Part shown: positions 5,161-6,279 of the stretch, in pieces
Position numbering within the stretch: position 1 is the first letter of the stretch
How the letters are laid out: each line of letters opens with the position of its first letter
Assembly: GCA_964465155.1 (NCBI GenBank)
Contig: CAYXIH010000095.1
Location: 1-6,279 of the forward strand
Source of the DNA: Spiro-02 sp964465155
GTDB taxonomy: Bacteria; Spirochaetota; Spirochaetia; Sphaerochaetales; Sphaerochaetaceae
Direction of reading: 5' to 3'
DNA: 6,279 nt
The notes under the pieces: generated by a model
What the model was told of the DNA's origin: nothing
Seen by the model: the letters and a program-made list of their open reading frames with translations, nothing else
The model's database searches: none
Made by a program: the position numbers and the translations under genes

Positions 5161-6255
5161 TTAGCGGATAGCCAGTTCGGTCTCGAGGTCGAAGAACTTG
5201 GCCTTGCTCATGTCGGGGATCAGGGAAATCTTCTGGTCCACGTCGATGGTCACGCCCGGTTCGATCTTGCCGATGACCTGGTTCTTGGAAGTTGCAACGT
5301 ACACGTGGGTTTCCGAACCGAGGGGCTCTACAACGCTCACGACGCCGTCGATGGTCTCACCGTCGACCGGGGTGTGGCTGAAGCGGACGTCCTCAGGGCG
5401 GATGCCGAAGGTGACGGACTTGCCGACGTACGGCTTGAGCATCTTCTTCTGTGCATCGTTGAGCTTCAGGCGGAAGGTACCTTCGTTAGCATAGAGGTTG
5501 TCGCCCTGTGCTTCGATGGCAACTTCGAGGAAGTTCATGGGTGGGGAACCGATGAAGCCTGCGACAAACTTGTTGTCGGGGTTGTTGTACAGCTCAAGTG
5601 GTCCGCCAATCTGCTGGATGATACCGAGCTTCATGACGACGATCTTGTCAGCCATGGTCAGGGCTTCGACCTGGTCGTGGGTAACGTAGATCATAGTTGC
5701 CTTCAGGCGGTTGTGCAGCCCGGAGATCTCAGCTCTCATCTGAACGCGGAGCTTTGCGTCGAGGTTCGACAGAGGTTCGTCGAACAAGAATACCTTGGGC
5801 TTTCTGACGATTGCACGGCCGACTGCGACACGCTGTCTCTGTCCACCGGAAAGAGCCTTGGGCTTTCTCTCAAGCAGTTCTTCGATGTCGAGGATCTTTG
5901 CAGCCTCGCGGACACGCTGGTCGATCTCTTCCTTGGGGAACTTGCGGATCTTCAGTCCGAATGCCATGTTGTCATAGACAGTCATGTGGGGATACAGGGC
6001 ATAGTTCTGGAATACCATCGCGATGTCGCGATCCTTGGGGGGAACGTCGTTGACGAGCTTGCCGTCAATCAGCAGTTCGCCGCTGGAAATATCTTCCAGA
6101 CCAGCGACCATGCGCAGTGTGGTGGATTTGCCGCAACCGGAAGGACCGACGAGAACTACGAATTCCCTGTCCTGAATGTCAATGTTGACATTATCAACGG
6201 CCTTGACGCCTCCATCATAGATTTTGCAGATGTTTTTCAATTCTACAGTGGCCAT
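5161..6255 (-). CDS. ugpC: Sugar-type ABC transporter ATP-binding protein, UgpC/MsmX/MalK family (364 aa)
   Basis: The ATPase that powers carbohydrate or glycerol-3-phosphate import from the cytoplasmic face of the membrane, working as a dimer with two permeases and a binding protein. All nucleotide-binding motifs are intact: Walker A GPSGCGKST (37-45), Q-loop Q83, signature LSGGQ (135-139), Walker B VFLFDE (155-160), D-loop SNLD (163-166) and switch H193. A C-terminal OB/TOBE-type domain (about 235-364) with GIRPEDV (284-290) marks the MalK/UgpC/MsmX subfamily. Length is typical. ATG 6255 has AGGAGG 5 bases upstream. The segment MKLG (208-211) replaces the more usual MKDG, a minor oddity. 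No permease or binding protein is visible in the window, and the region upstream of the gene is cut off at 6279, so whether it is a lone ATPase shared by several importers is open. The symbol names the subfamily, not a proven substrate. Confidence 0.94.
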   Translation of the reverse strand: MATVELKNICKIYDGGVKAVDNVNIDIQDREFVVLVGPSGCGKSTTLRMVAGLEDISSGELLIDGKLVNDVPPKDRDIAMVFQNYALYPHMTVYDNMAFGLKIRKFPKEEIDQRVREAAKILDIEELLERKPKALSGGQRQRVAVGRAIVRKPKVFLFDEPLSNLDAKLRVQMRAEISGLHNRLKATMIYVTHDQVEALTMADKIVVMKLGIIQQIGGPLELYNNPDNKFVAGFIGSPPMNFLEVAIEAQGDNLYANEGTFRLKLNDAQKKMLKPYVGKSVTFGIRPEDVRFSHTPVDGETIDGVVSVVEPLGSETHVYVATSKNQVIGKIEPGVTIDVDQKISLIPDMSKAKFFDLETELAIR

Positions 6256-6260
6256 GAGGA

Positions 6261-6266
6261 CCTCCT
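6261..6266 (-). promoter_or_regulatory. Ribosome binding site of the ABC ATPase
   Basis: A perfect AGGAGG, 5 bases before the ATG at 6255. The AT-rich bases beyond it to the window end resemble a -10 box (TAAAAT) but are too close to the ribosome binding site to serve this gene convincingly. Confidence 0.8.
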
Positions 6267-6279
6267 AAATTATTTTATC

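Noticed and set aside
6256..6279. TAAAAT as a -10 box of the ABC ATPase promoter
   Set aside because: Transcription would begin at or inside the AGGAGG. The true promoter probably lies beyond the window end.
1..6279. Mobile element, CRISPR array, tRNA or rRNA, toxin-antitoxin or defence cluster
   Set aside because: I looked for terminal repeats, transposase motifs, regularly spaced direct repeats and RNA gene signatures on both strands and saw none. All sizeable coding regions are ordinary transport, biosynthetic or regulatory families.

Overview
The window looks like a piece of a draft genome or metagenome bin from a moderately GC-rich bacterium. Strong AGGAGG-type ribosome binding sites precede most genes. 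The mix of gene types (a UMF1-family MFS transporter, a MepA-like MATE pump, a two-ACT-domain aspartate kinase and a UgpC/MsmX-type sugar ABC ATPase) would fit a spirochaete of the Sphaerochaeta type. That is a guess from protein style, not a test. A run of exactly 100 N (3258-3357) is a conventional scaffold-gap placeholder and lies inside one gene.

Layout, left to right. (1) 1-111: regulatory region with two perfect inverted repeats. (2) 112-786, plus: a Crp/Fnr-family regulator. (3) 789-811: a GC-rich hairpin shared by two convergent genes. (4) 821-2194, minus: a MATE efflux pump, with a 184-base leader that is open in frame. (5) 2379-3443, minus: a UMF1-family MFS permease interrupted by the N gap. 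(6) 3444-3618: a divergent promoter region with a well-formed minus-strand promoter whose spacer carries a perfect inverted repeat. (7) 3619-4974, plus: aspartate kinase, the first step of the lysine/threonine/methionine pathway. (8) 4975-5160: three small hairpins and two intrinsic terminators facing each other. (9) 5161-6255, minus: a sugar-type ABC transporter ATPase.

The genes do not form one pathway. They are separately transcribed housekeeping, transport and regulatory genes. Three convergent or divergent junctions are each served by a recognisable terminator or promoter. The two membrane transporters on the minus strand could be co-transcribed, but a weak candidate promoter lies between them. 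I see no mobile element, CRISPR array, RNA gene of a known class, or defence or biosynthetic cluster. I also see no clear sign of a previously undescribed system. The most interesting signals are the operator-like palindromes upstream of the Crp/Fnr gene and of the UMF1 permease gene.
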